The notes under the pieces are model-generated. The model did no database searches and was not told where the DNA came from. It saw nothing but the letters and a program-made list of their open reading frames with translations. Positions 18,183 through 26,906 of a DNA stretch of 64,000 nt are shown one piece after another. Both the position numbers and the translations under genes were made by a program. The stretch's first letter is position 1, and every line of letters begins with the position of its first letter. This DNA is from Hanstruepera neustonica (lineage in GTDB: Bacteria > Bacteroidota > Bacteroidia > Flavobacteriales > Flavobacteriaceae), in assembly GCF_002895005.1 (NCBI RefSeq), contig NZ_POWF01000001.1, positions 62,001 to 126,000 on the forward strand. The letters are read 5' to 3'.

Positions 18183-19397
18183 ATGAATCGTGTTGTTATT
18201 ACCGGAATGGGAATTTACTCTTGCATAGGTAAAAACCTTGAGGAAGTAAAAAACTCATTGTATGAAGGAAAATCTGGAATAAAAATTGACGAAGAACGGA
18301 TACCATTTGGTTACCGATCGCCATTAACGGGTATGGTTGAAAGACCTAACTTGAAGAGTGATTTATCAAGAAGGCAACGCGTTAGCCTTGGTGAAGAAGG
18401 AGAGTATGCCTATGTGGCTACTATTGAAGCATTAAAAAATGCTAAAATTGATCAGGATTATATTGATGCAAATGAAGTTGGTATTTTATATGGGAATGAT
18501 AGTACTGCGCAATCTGTTATAGAGTCCATAGACACTATAAGAGAAAAAAAGGACACCACTTTAGTGGGTTCTGGTGCTATTTTTAAAGGGATGAATTCAT
18601 CAGTAACCATGAATTTGTCGACTATTTTTAGACTTACAGGCATAAATTTCACAATTAGCGCTGCCTGTGCCAGTGGTTCACATTCTATTGGAATGGCTTA
18701 TCAACTAATTAAAAGTGGACTTCAAGATTGTGTGATTTGCGGTGGTGCTCAAGAAATCAATAAATTGGCTATGGGTAGTTTTGATGGTTTGGGAGTATTC
18801 TCTCTTAACACAGAAAATCCAGAACAAGCCTCAAGACCATTTGATTCATCTCGAGATGGTTTAGTGCCAAGTGGTGGCGCAGCTACGTTAATTTTGGAGT
18901 CTTATGATTCAGCAGTAAAAAGAGGCGCACCAATTTTAGGTGAAATTATTGGATATGGATTTTCATCAAATGGTGATCATATATCTACACCTAATGTTGA
19001 AGGCCCTTCGCGAGCTATGTTAAAAGCCATTAAGCAAGCCAACATTAATCCTTCGGATATATTCTATGTCAATGCGCATGCTACATCAACACCTGTTGGC
19101 GATGCCAACGAAGCTCGTGCCATCGTAAATGTATTTGGCGAAAATGGCCCTTACGTTAGTTCAACGAAATCCATGACTGGTCATGAATGTTGGATGGCTG
19201 GTGCCAGTGAAGTTATTTACTCCATGCTTATGATGCATCATGACTTTATTGCACCAAACATTAATCTTAAACAACCAGATGAAGCAGCTTCAAAATTAAA
19301 TTTAGTCAGCAAAACGCTAGATAAAAAATTTGATGTATTTTTGTCAAATTCTTTTGGATTTGGGGGAACCAATTCTGCATTAATAATTAAAAAATAA
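18183..19397 (+). CDS. Beta-ketoacyl-ACP synthase (KAS II type)
   Basis: This 404-aa condensing enzyme has a complete Cys-His-His triad: Cys162 in AACASGSHS, His299 in NAHATSTPVGD and His334 in MTGHECWMAGASE, with Lys329 before it. It decarboxylates malonyl-ACP and extends an acyl chain. With fabG upstream and an ACP gene 10 nt downstream it forms a minimal type II set. It is one of three ketosynthases with the full triad in the cluster. Which one builds the polyene and which supplies beta-ketoacyl substrates for DarB cannot be told from sequence alone. Confidence 0.9.
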   Translation: MNRVVITGMGIYSCIGKNLEEVKNSLYEGKSGIKIDEERIPFGYRSPLTGMVERPNLKSDLSRRQRVSLGEEGEYAYVATIEALKNAKIDQDYIDANEVGILYGNDSTAQSVIESIDTIREKKDTTLVGSGAIFKGMNSSVTMNLSTIFRLTGINFTISAACASGSHSIGMAYQLIKSGLQDCVICGGAQEINKLAMGSFDGLGVFSLNTENPEQASRPFDSSRDGLVPSGGAATLILESYDSAVKRGAPILGEIIGYGFSSNGDHISTPNVEGPSRAMLKAIKQANINPSDIFYVNAHATSTPVGDANEARAIVNVFGENGPYVSSTKSMTGHECWMAGASEVIYSMLMMHHDFIAPNINLKQPDEAASKLNLVSKTLDKKFDVFLSNSFGFGGTNSALIIKK

Positions 19398-19407
19398 TAG
19401 AGAGGTG

Positions 19408-19650
19408 ATGGTAAAAGAAGTTATTATTGAAAAGATAAACGACTTTCTTATTGATGAATTTGAAGTTGAGCAAGATGATATTGCACCTGAAGCTAACTTA
19501 AAAGATACGCTTGAACTTGACAGTTTGGACTTTGTGGATCTTGTTGTGGCCGTAGAATCTAATTTCGGTGTAAAACTAGTGGGTGAAGATTTTGTAAATG
19601 TCAAGACACTTCAGGACTTCTACGATCTTATTGAGAATAAATTAAGCTAA
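19408..19650 (+). CDS. Acyl carrier protein
   Basis: This 80-aa acidic four-helix carrier has the phosphopantetheine site Ser39 in LELDSLDFVDL. The ATG at 19408 was chosen over the GTG one codon earlier because a purine-rich AGAGAGGTG precedes it, one of the few SD-like sequences in this operon. It carries the growing chain between the ketosynthase, ketoreductase and dehydratases encoded around it. It is the first of two ACPs in the cluster; two distinct ACPs also occur in aryl polyene clusters of proteobacteria. Confidence 0.92.
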   Translation: MVKEVIIEKINDFLIDEFEVEQDDIAPEANLKDTLELDSLDFVDLVVAVESNFGVKLVGEDFVNVKTLQDFYDLIENKLS

Positions 19651-19668
19651 AATTACGCACATATATTT

Positions 19669-20553
19669 ATGGCTGCTGAATGGCAAGGAAAATCTAGAGG
19701 TACAGTTCTAGGATACAAGATATTTGTATTTTTCATGAAGAACCTCGGACTTCGAGCAGCATATTTCATTCTTTATTTTGTAGCGGCCTATTTTTGCCTT
19801 TTTGCAATGGATAGTTCTAAAGCTATTTATTATTACTTCAGGCATCGATTGAAATATTCAAAATTACGAAGCCTTATAAGCATCTACAAAAGCTACTATG
19901 TTTTTGGTCAGACTATTATTGACAAAGTTGCCATTTCCTCCGGTCTACGAGACAAATTTACGTATGAGTTTGATGGTATAGATTTGATACGGGAAACCAT
20001 CAGGCAAAAAAAAGGTGGTGTGCTCATTAGTGCGCATGTCGGGAACTTTGAAATAGCCGAATTCTTTTTTGGGGAATTGGAAGAAAAAACTTCTATTAGT
20101 CTACTCACAACTGATGTTGAACATACGGCAATTAAAGATTACATCGAGAGCGTTACCAGTGAGTCTAGTATTAATCTGATAATCATAAAAGAAGATTTAT
20201 CGCACATTTTTGAAATTAATGCCGCTTTGGCAAGAAACGAAATTGTTTGTATCACTGGTGATCGTTATGTGAAAGGCTCGAAGTATTTATCGCAAAACCT
20301 TTTAGGGGAAGAAGCTCGTTTTCCTGCAGGTCCATTTCTATTGGCCTCACGATTAAATGTTCCTGTGCTATTTGTTTATGTTATGAAGGAAACAACAAGC
20401 CATTACCACCTTTATGCCAGAAAAGCCAAGGCAAAAAAACGGGATGCCAAAAAATTGCTTGAAGAATATACAGAAAGCGTATCTTGGATGTTGAAAAAAT
20501 ACCCACTTCAGTGGTTTAATTATTTCGACTTTTGGAATTCTAAAAACAAATAA
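19669..20553 (+). CDS. LpxL/HtrB-like acyltransferase
   Basis: This 294-aa member of the lysophospholipid/lipid A acyltransferase family has an N-terminal membrane segment (~15-50) and the HX4E catalytic motif at His123-Glu128 (AHVGNFE). It is expected at the cytoplasmic face of the inner membrane, using an acyl-ACP donor. Genes of this type are regular members of aryl polyene clusters, where they may acylate a lipid or carry the finished polyene to its anchor. In a flexirubin cluster the acceptor could be the dialkylresorcinol. The stop is directly followed by the darA ATG, so translation is probably coupled. Confidence 0.82.
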   Translation: MAAEWQGKSRGTVLGYKIFVFFMKNLGLRAAYFILYFVAAYFCLFAMDSSKAIYYYFRHRLKYSKLRSLISIYKSYYVFGQTIIDKVAISSGLRDKFTYEFDGIDLIRETIRQKKGGVLISAHVGNFEIAEFFFGELEEKTSISLLTTDVEHTAIKDYIESVTSESSINLIIIKEDLSHIFEINAALARNEIVCITGDRYVKGSKYLSQNLLGEEARFPAGPFLLASRLNVPVLFVYVMKETTSHYHLYARKAKAKKRDAKKLLEEYTESVSWMLKKYPLQWFNYFDFWNSKNK

Positions 20554-21474
20554 ATGAAATCGGTTTTAGTTATACATTATTCGCAATCAGGACAACTTAC
20601 GGAAATCGTAAATAACATTACAAATCCTATTAAAAACAATAATACCGATGTTACTCATGTAACCATTAAAATGAAAGAACCTTTCCCATTTCCTTGGAAA
20701 AAGAAAGAGTTCTATGGTGCTTTTCCAGATACCTTTAAACAAATTCCTCAAGAAGTTGAAAATATCCCTGACCACGTTTTAAATAAAAACTACGATTTAA
20801 TCATCTTGGGTTATAGCATTTGGTATTTAACCCCTTCATTGCCAACAACATCCTTTTTACATACGGAACAAGCCAAACAGCTTTTTAATAATAAGCCTGT
20901 TATCACAGTAATAGGTTGTAGAAATATGTGGATTATGGCGCAGGAAAAGATGAAGAAAAAACTCAAGTCTTTAAATGCAAACTTGGTAGGAAATATTGTT
21001 TTGGCTGATAGGCATATTAATCACATTAGTGTCATCACCATCGCACAATGGATGTTTTCAGGAAAGAAGGAACGTTTTTTAGGTATTTTTCCTAAACCTG
21101 GTGTTTCTCAAAAAGACATTGATGAGTCGGTGAAATTTGGCCCAATTATTTCCAAGCATTTACAAAAAAATGATTTTCAAAACCTTCAAAAAGAACTTTT
21201 AACAGAAAATGCAGTGAAAATAAAGCCTTTTTTAATTACTGTTGACAAACGTGCCAATGTGATATTCTCAAAATGGGCTAACTTTATACATGCCAAAGGC
21301 GATAAAAATACACCAAAAAGGCAGTTTTGGGTTAAAATCTTTAATTATTACCTATTATTTGTCATTTGGTTTATTGCACCTATAGTTTTTATCTTATTTT
21401 TGTTGACTTATTTACCTTTGTATGGTAAAATTAAAAGAGATAAAGTATATTACGCATCTGTTGCATTAAAATAG
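20554..21474 (+). CDS. darA: DarA-like dialkylresorcinol aromatase
   Basis: This 306-aa protein has a flavodoxin-like N-terminal domain: the beta-strand VLVIHY followed by SQSGQLTE is the FMN phosphate-binding loop, and GCRNMW lies at the flavin edge. Near the C-terminus (~265-295) is a hydrophobic, probably membrane-associated segment. DarA proteins act after DarB and aromatise the cyclohexanedione to a 2,5-dialkylresorcinol, an oxidation that fits an FMN fold. Adjacency to darB (12 nt) makes the call firm. The product is one half of a flexirubin. Confidence 0.88.
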   Translation: MKSVLVIHYSQSGQLTEIVNNITNPIKNNNTDVTHVTIKMKEPFPFPWKKKEFYGAFPDTFKQIPQEVENIPDHVLNKNYDLIILGYSIWYLTPSLPTTSFLHTEQAKQLFNNKPVITVIGCRNMWIMAQEKMKKKLKSLNANLVGNIVLADRHINHISVITIAQWMFSGKKERFLGIFPKPGVSQKDIDESVKFGPIISKHLQKNDFQNLQKELLTENAVKIKPFLITVDKRANVIFSKWANFIHAKGDKNTPKRQFWVKIFNYYLLFVIWFIAPIVFILFLLTYLPLYGKIKRDKVYYASVALK

Positions 21475-21486
21475 AAGGCACTGAAA

Positions 21487-22620
21487 ATGAACGAAGTTTA
21501 CATAACCAAAATATCGAAGTTTTTACCTAATCGCCCAATCAGTAATGATGAGATGGAAGATAAGCTTGGCACTATTAACGGTAAGACCTCCAAAGGTCGT
21601 CGTATTGTGTTACGTAACAACCAAATTAAAACGCGATATTATGCTATTGATGACAATGGAAACATCACTCATAACAATGCCCAACTGACAAAGGAAGCCG
21701 TAATGGGTTTATGTGATGACAATTTCAAAGCCGAAGATATTGAACTATTATCATGTGGCACTTCTAGTCCAGATCAAATTTTACCTTCCCATGCAGCCAT
21801 GGTTCATGGTTTTTTAAAAAATGGTAATATTGAAATAAATTCAGCTTCAGGCGCTTGTTGTTCAGGAATGAATGCTCTAAAGTTTGGTTATCTATCGGTA
21901 AAATCAGGACAAACTCAAAATGCTGTCGCAACAGGATCGGAACGTACCTCTACTTGGATGAAGTCTGATACGTTTGAAGAGGAGTTGAAATATTTAGAAA
22001 CACTTGAAGAAAATCCTATACTTGCTTTCAATAAAGATTTTTTAAGATGGATGCTTTCAGATGGTGCGGGAGCTTTTCTATTAGAAAATAAACCAAAGGG
22101 CGAACAACCTCTCAAGATTGAATGGATGGAGGGTTATTCTTATGCTTATGAAATAGATGCTTGTATGTATGCAGGTGCTGATAAATTGGATGATGGTTTC
22201 TTAAAACCTTGGAGTGAATACCCTTCTGACCAATGGAGTAAAAAATCGCTGTTTGCCATGAAACAAGATGTCAAACTGCTTGGTGAACACATATTGGTAA
22301 AGGGTGTTGATAGTCTAAAAAAGGCATTAACAAAACACAATTTAAAGCCTACCGATATTGACTATTATTTACCACATATTTCTTCCAACTTCTTTAAGGA
22401 CAAACTCTATAAGGAAATGACCGAGCAAGGTGTTGAAATTCCTTGGGACAATTGGTTTATGAATTTAAGTAAAGTTGGTAATGTGGGTGCTGGATCTATT
22501 TACATCATGCTTGAAGAATTGGCTCATTCAGGTAAGTTAAAAAAAGGAGATAAAATATTGTTATCTGTTCCTGAAAGTGCTCGTTTTGCCTATTCCATAG
22601 CACTTGTAACTGTGTGTTAA
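21487..22620 (+). CDS. darB: DarB-like ketosynthase III
   Basis: This 377-aa KAS III-family enzyme condenses two fatty-acid-derived thioesters to a dialkyl-cyclohexanedione, the precursor of dialkylresorcinol. The catalytic triad is visible: Cys124 (or Cys125) in SGACCSGMNA, His297 in LPHISSN and Asn332 in VGNVGAGS. The doubled Cys differs from FabH, which has AACAGF. It ends 1 nt before a hotdog gene, so it belongs to the same transcript. Confidence 0.9.
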   Translation: MNEVYITKISKFLPNRPISNDEMEDKLGTINGKTSKGRRIVLRNNQIKTRYYAIDDNGNITHNNAQLTKEAVMGLCDDNFKAEDIELLSCGTSSPDQILPSHAAMVHGFLKNGNIEINSASGACCSGMNALKFGYLSVKSGQTQNAVATGSERTSTWMKSDTFEEELKYLETLEENPILAFNKDFLRWMLSDGAGAFLLENKPKGEQPLKIEWMEGYSYAYEIDACMYAGADKLDDGFLKPWSEYPSDQWSKKSLFAMKQDVKLLGEHILVKGVDSLKKALTKHNLKPTDIDYYLPHISSNFFKDKLYKEMTEQGVEIPWDNWFMNLSKVGNVGAGSIYIMLEELAHSGKLKKGDKILLSVPESARFAYSIALVTVC

Positions 22621-22621
22621 A

Positions 22622-23053
22622 ATGAAAGCCAACAATTTTCCAATTCTTGATATTTCAAATTTAATTCCTCAAAAAGTTCCTTTTGTTATGGTAGATTCCC
22701 TTCAGGATTTTACCAATGAAAAAGTAGTTTCAGCATTTAAAATAATTCCAAGTAATCTCTTTGTTGAAAACAATCATCTTGGTGAACCTGGACTAGTGGA
22801 AAATATGGCGCAAACTGTTGCATTACATACAGGTTATGACTATTTTTTAAAAGGCGAACAAGCACCAACAGGTTATATTGGATCCATAAAATCTGTAACG
22901 ATTCATAAACTTCCAAGTATCAATGAGGTAATTCGAACTGAAGCGACTATTTTACATGAATTCATGGGAGTCACGATGGTTTCAGTGTCTGTTTTTAATG
23001 CTGAAGGTCAAGAAATTGCTTCGGGTGAAATGAAGACTGTAATTGCAGGCTAA
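22622..23053 (+). CDS. ApeP-like hotdog dehydratase, copy 1
   Basis: This 143-aa single hotdog protein starts with an LIPQKVPFVMVDSL segment. The helix has the typical Glu60 in GLVENMAQT. The canonical GHFPG histidine of FabZ is missing; the only nearby His is His52 (NNHLGEPG), and the usual PHR before the PF motif reads PQK. This resembles the ApeP-type dehydratases of aryl polyene clusters, which remove water from beta-hydroxyacyl-ACP. The next hotdog overlaps it by 1 nt, suggesting a heterodimer. The substituted positions leave open a structural, partner-only role. Confidence 0.78.
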   Translation: MKANNFPILDISNLIPQKVPFVMVDSLQDFTNEKVVSAFKIIPSNLFVENNHLGEPGLVENMAQTVALHTGYDYFLKGEQAPTGYIGSIKSVTIHKLPSINEVIRTEATILHEFMGVTMVSVSVFNAEGQEIASGEMKTVIAG

Positions 23054-23505
23054 TGAATTACCAAGACATCGATATCACTAATTTTTTACCACATCGTAAA
23101 CCGTTTTTAATGGTCGATAATGTATTGTCAATTGATGACAAGCATGTTTCCACATCTTTCACCATTAAAGATGATTGTATCTTTATTGATAATGGGGTTT
23201 TCAATGAAGCCGGGATGACTGAAAATGCTGCACAAACCTGTTCCTCTATAGTAGGTAAAGGTTATTTTCAAGATGATGATGTTCTAGGAGAGCGCACTAA
23301 ATTAATAGGTTTTATTAGTGCTATAAAGACGCTTCAAATAAGTAGATGCCCTAAAGTAGGAACTACCATTGAAACCTATGCCAAAATTAATTCCAAATTA
23401 GCAACAGACCAATATGTTATGTGTTCCATAACGTGTTCAATATCTCAAAACCAAGAAGAATTATTATCTTGTGAAATGAATTTATTTATTCGTGAAATAC
23501 ATTAA
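23053..23505 (+). CDS. ApeP-like hotdog dehydratase, copy 2
   Basis: This 150-aa hotdog protein has FLPHRKPFLMVD near the N-terminus and the helix motif GMTENAAQT. It keeps the PHR motif that copy 1 lacks, but it also lacks GHFPG and has no His next to the helix (IDNGVFNEAGM). The stop/start overlap TAATG with the preceding gene implies coupled translation, as expected for subunits of one complex. Together the pair probably forms the dehydratase for polyene extension. A non-catalytic dehydratase-like role cannot be excluded. Confidence 0.78.
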   Translation: MNYQDIDITNFLPHRKPFLMVDNVLSIDDKHVSTSFTIKDDCIFIDNGVFNEAGMTENAAQTCSSIVGKGYFQDDDVLGERTKLIGFISAIKTLQISRCPKVGTTIETYAKINSKLATDQYVMCSITCSISQNQEELLSCEMNLFIREIH

Positions 23506-23510
23506 TTTTT

Positions 23511-23918
23511 ATGAAGAAAAATGAAGTCCCTCAAGATAAAAGTAACTTAGAATCTGCGAATTTCAAAGAACTTTGTTATGCCGTTGATGAAAATGGTGAA
23601 TACACTACTGTAAATAGTACCGGTTGGGATCCGAAAACCATTGCTTTGGACAATGCCATTGAAGAAATTAATGCTCGTGTTGCTGATGCAAAAAATCGCG
23701 TCCAAAACAATCAGACTAGTCCTATCGAATACTATATGGAACTGCACAAAATGGATATCAATATTTTAGCAAGCTATGTTGGTATTTGGAAATGGCGTGT
23801 AAAAAGACATTTTAAGCCTTCTGTATTTAAAAAACTATCTAATAAGATACTTCAAAAATACGCTGATATATTTGAGGTTAGCGTGGAACAACTTAAAAAA
23901 TTAGAGCATGGAAATTAA
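23511..23918 (+). CDS. 135-aa protein with helix-turn-helix-like C-terminus
   Basis: I do not recognise this as a named family. Residues 1-45 are polar with a short strand-like part (YAVDENGEYTTV). A charged helix (ALDNAIEEINARVADAKNRV) follows. The C-terminal half (~75-130) has the spacing of an XRE-like HTH: MDINILASYVGIWKWRVKRHF, then a helix ending in FEVSVEQLKKLE. The tryptophans and basic residues WKWRVKRH fit a recognition helix. It overlaps the next gene by 11 nt. It could be an in-operon regulator or a small accessory to its BtrH-like neighbour. Confidence 0.6.
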   Translation: MKKNEVPQDKSNLESANFKELCYAVDENGEYTTVNSTGWDPKTIALDNAIEEINARVADAKNRVQNNQTSPIEYYMELHKMDINILASYVGIWKWRVKRHFKPSVFKKLSNKILQKYADIFEVSVEQLKKLEHGN

Positions 23919-24903
23919 ATTTACACATCATCAGTCAGCTCATTGCGAAAATGGTGTGGTTTCAAATTTAATGAAGCACAATGGTTTCAATATCAGTGAA
24001 CCTATGGTTTTTGGTATAGGTTCAGGTCTGTTGTTTTGCTACATCCCGCTATTAATGGTCAACCATGCTCCGGCTATCACCTATCGTGCCATGCCAGGTT
24101 TTATTTTCAAACGTTTTGCTAAGCGTGTTGGAATTAAAATTAAGCGTGAAAAATTTAAGGACCCTAAAAAAGCCAAAACCCGACTAGATGAAAATTTAAA
24201 CAAAAATAACCCTGTTGGACTTCAAGTAGGTGTGTACAATCTGGCATACTTCCCAGATGAATATCGTTTTCATTTTAATGCCCACAATTTAGTGGTATAT
24301 GGTAAACAAGATGACACTTATTTAATCAGTGATCCTGTGATGGAAGGTGTCACAACCCTAACCGACAAACAACTAGAAAAAGTGCGTTTTGCCAAAGGCG
24401 CATTTGCACCAAAAGGACACATATATTACCCAACCGATTTTCCAAAAGAATTGGAATTGGAATCGGCTATAAAAAAAGGGATCAAACAAACGTGTAGAGA
24501 AATGCTGGCTCCAATGCCCATTGTTGGTGTAAAGGGTATTCGCACCATTGCTAAACTCATTCGCAAATGGCCAAAAAAGAAAGGGGTTAAAGTAGCCAAT
24601 CATTATTTAGGTCAAATAGTGAGAATGCAGGAGGAAATTGGAACCGGTGGCGGAGGCTTTCGATATATTTTTGCGGCGTTTTTACAAGAGTCCAGTAAAA
24701 TTTTAAACAACGATAAACTAGCGGAACTTTCGAAAGAAATGACTCAAATTGGAGATTTATGGCGTGATTTTGCGGTTGATGCTTCAAGAATTTATAAAAA
24801 TAGAGCGGCAAAAACCGATGGATACAATGATGTAGCAGACCAATTGGATATTATTGCTGATAAAGAAGAGATTTTCTTTAAAAAATTGAAGAAAGCCATA
24901 TAA
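23908..24903 (+). CDS. BtrH_N-domain protein, candidate ACP-dependent acyltransferase
   Basis: This 331-aa protein has an N-terminal domain like butirosin BtrH, a papain-fold acyltransferase that moves an acyl group from an ACP to a small-molecule acceptor. A Cys-His-Asp triad can be drawn: Cys13 (AHCENG), His126 (FNAHNLVVYG) and Asp142 (LISDPV). The C-terminal half (~170-331) is helical and basic and resembles the DUF4872-type region seen after BtrH_N. In this pigment cluster it could join the ACP-bound aryl polyene to the dialkylresorcinol hydroxyl. That is inference from family chemistry. It overlaps its neighbour and lies next to the ABC exporter. Confidence 0.75.
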   Translation: MEIKFTHHQSAHCENGVVSNLMKHNGFNISEPMVFGIGSGLLFCYIPLLMVNHAPAITYRAMPGFIFKRFAKRVGIKIKREKFKDPKKAKTRLDENLNKNNPVGLQVGVYNLAYFPDEYRFHFNAHNLVVYGKQDDTYLISDPVMEGVTTLTDKQLEKVRFAKGAFAPKGHIYYPTDFPKELELESAIKKGIKQTCREMLAPMPIVGVKGIRTIAKLIRKWPKKKGVKVANHYLGQIVRMQEEIGTGGGGFRYIFAAFLQESSKILNNDKLAELSKEMTQIGDLWRDFAVDASRIYKNRAAKTDGYNDVADQLDIIADKEEIFFKKLKKAI

Positions 24904-24904
24904 G

Positions 24905-25648
24905 ATGATTCAAATTGAACAGATTTCTAAAAAATATAAAGGCTCTGATAATTTCTCGGTTAGTAATTTAGATTTGTTCATTCAAGAGAAGGAAATTTTT
25001 GGCCTTTTGGGTCCTAACGGTGCGGGTAAAACCACGCTCATTTCTATTCTTTGTTCTCTAATTAAACCTACATCCGGTAGCTTTTCTATAAATGGCCTTA
25101 CCTATCAAAAACATAAGAACCAACTTAAACAGCTTATAGGTATTGTTCCCCAAGAATATGCACTTTATCCAACTTTAACGGCCTTTGAAAATTTGAAATA
25201 CTTTGGCAGTATGTATGGACTTAAAGGCAAAAGCCTGGATAATAAAATTAATGCAGCCTTGGAACACTTGGGTCTATTGCCCTTTGCCAACAAGCCCATA
25301 GATACCTTTTCTGGTGGTATGAAACGGCGTGTCAATTTAATAGCCAGTATTTTACATGATCCTAAAGTTTTATTTTTAGATGAGCCAACCGTTGGTGTTG
25401 ACGTTCAATCAAAAAATGTTATTATTGGATTCCTTCAAGATTTGAACAAAAAAGGAACCACCATAATCTATACGTCACATCACTTAAATGAGGCAGAATC
25501 TTTTTGTACACGAGTTGCCATAATAGACCACGGTAAAATCATTACGAAAGGTAAACCAGCCGAACTTATTAATGAACACCATGGCACACATAATTTAGAA
25601 GATGTGTTTTTAAGATTAACCGGTAAAGCTTTACGAGACCATGCATAA
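24905..25648 (+). CDS. ABC transporter ATP-binding subunit
   Basis: This 247-aa nucleotide-binding subunit has Walker A GPNGAGKTT (residues 36-44), a Q-loop at VPQEYALYP, the signature FSGGM and Walker B VLFLDEPTVGVD followed by the H-loop TSHH. It is the DrrA/ABC-2 exporter type. It overlaps the permease gene by 8 nt. In the pigment cluster it probably powers movement of the flexirubin or its lipid-like precursor across the inner membrane. Confidence 0.95.
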   Translation: MIQIEQISKKYKGSDNFSVSNLDLFIQEKEIFGLLGPNGAGKTTLISILCSLIKPTSGSFSINGLTYQKHKNQLKQLIGIVPQEYALYPTLTAFENLKYFGSMYGLKGKSLDNKINAALEHLGLLPFANKPIDTFSGGMKRRVNLIASILHDPKVLFLDEPTVGVDVQSKNVIIGFLQDLNKKGTTIIYTSHHLNEAESFCTRVAIIDHGKIITKGKPAELINEHHGTHNLEDVFLRLTGKALRDHA

Positions 25649-26906
25649 ACTCTGGGCCTCGACATACAAGGAATTTCTGTTGCTTACCAGAGACATTGGT
25701 GGAATTGCTATTCTATTTATTATGCCCTTGGTTCTAATTATAACCATAACGCTTATTCAAGACAGCACATTCAAAACAGTATCTGATGTTAAAATTCCTA
25801 TTCTATTAGTAAACAATGATAACGGAAGTGTTTCAGAAACCATTAAAAATGGTCTTTCAGAATCAAATGCATTTGAGGTCATTCTAAAATCCAATGAAAA
25901 TGAAGCGAAGGAATTGGTGTTTTCAGGTAAATACCAAATGGCCATTATCATTCCCAAAGACTTATCTTCCGATTTAGATAAAAAAGTCAATCAAAACGTT
26001 GATGGAATCATTTCCAAATTTGGACTGGAGGAAGAAACGGAAATAGAACCTCTTGAGATTCCAAACAAAGAAGTCAAGCTTTACTTTGACCCAGCCACAC
26101 AGGTATCGTTTAAATCTTCTGTGAAAAATGGTATTGATAAAATGATTTCGAAAATTGAAACGCAGACCATCTATAAGGCTTTTCAAGAACAAATCTCCGA
26201 CGACCCATCAGAGGTTATTTTTGAAACTGATAATTTCATCACCTTTACAGAAATTTTACCCCAAGACGGCGATAAGGACATTATTCCAAATTCTGTACAA
26301 CACAATGTGCCAGCTTGGACATTGTTCGCCATCTTCTTTATTATCGTACCGCTATCCATAAACATTGTTAAGGAAAAAAGCCAAGGGACTTTTGTAAGGT
26401 TGCGAACGAATCCTGTTTCATATGCAACTGTACTTGGCGGAAAAACAATTGTTTACCTCATTGTTTGCCTGATTCAATTTGTTTTAATGTTGCTTGTTGG
26501 AATCTATTTATTCCCAGCAATTGGATTACCAACATTGGATATTTCCGGGAGATTACCATTACTGTTTATTGTTGCAACTTTTGCTGGTTTGGCTGCAATT
26601 GGCCTAGGTTTATTATTGGGAACCATTGCAAAAACACAAGAACAATCGGCTCCCTTTGGTGCTACTTTTGTGGTTATTCTTGCTGCAATAGGTGGGGTTT
26701 GGGTTCCTGTATTTATTATGCCAAAGTTCATGCAGATTTTATCAAATATTTCTCCCATGAATTGGGGTCTAAATGCATTTTACGATGTATTTTTACGGAA
26801 CGGTTCGTTACTGGACATCCTTCCCGAGTTGTTACTGCTACTCGCATTTTTTCTGGTAACTATTTTAATTGCTATTGCTTATAATGAAAAAAAGAACGCT
26901 GTCTAA
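25641..26906 (+). CDS. ABC-2 type transporter permease
   Basis: This 421-aa permease has one N-terminal membrane span (~18-38), a large extracytoplasmic loop (~40-225) and five further hydrophobic segments to the C-terminus, the layout of ABC-2 (DrrB/YhgE-like) exporters. Its ATPase partner is encoded directly upstream. The large loop may contact periplasmic components such as the LolA or MMPL proteins encoded later. The gene overlaps the thioesterase gene by 23 nt. Confidence 0.92.
   Translation: MHKLWASTYKEFLLLTRDIGGIAILFIMPLVLIITITLIQDSTFKTVSDVKIPILLVNNDNGSVSETIKNGLSESNAFEVILKSNENEAKELVFSGKYQMAIIIPKDLSSDLDKKVNQNVDGIISKFGLEEETEIEPLEIPNKEVKLYFDPATQVSFKSSVKNGIDKMISKIETQTIYKAFQEQISDDPSEVIFETDNFITFTEILPQDGDKDIIPNSVQHNVPAWTLFAIFFIIVPLSINIVKEKSQGTFVRLRTNPVSYATVLGGKTIVYLIVCLIQFVLMLLVGIYLFPAIGLPTLDISGRLPLLFIVATFAGLAAIGLGLLLGTIAKTQEQSAPFGATFVVILAAIGGVWVPVFIMPKFMQILSNISPMNWGLNAFYDVFLRNGSLLDILPELLLLLAFFLVTILIAIAYNEKKNAV

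Noticed and set aside
18183-19397. Housekeeping fatty-acid synthase locus (fabG-fabF-acpP)
   Set aside because: The order resembles fab genes, but the set is embedded between the tyrosine lyase and dar genes and lacks fabD, fabH and plsX.
26465-26884. 139-codon open frame on the plus strand inside the ABC permease gene
   Set aside because: It lies fully within the permease in another frame; its product is rich in Cys, Trp and Asn without a domain. The permease frame has clear membrane spans.
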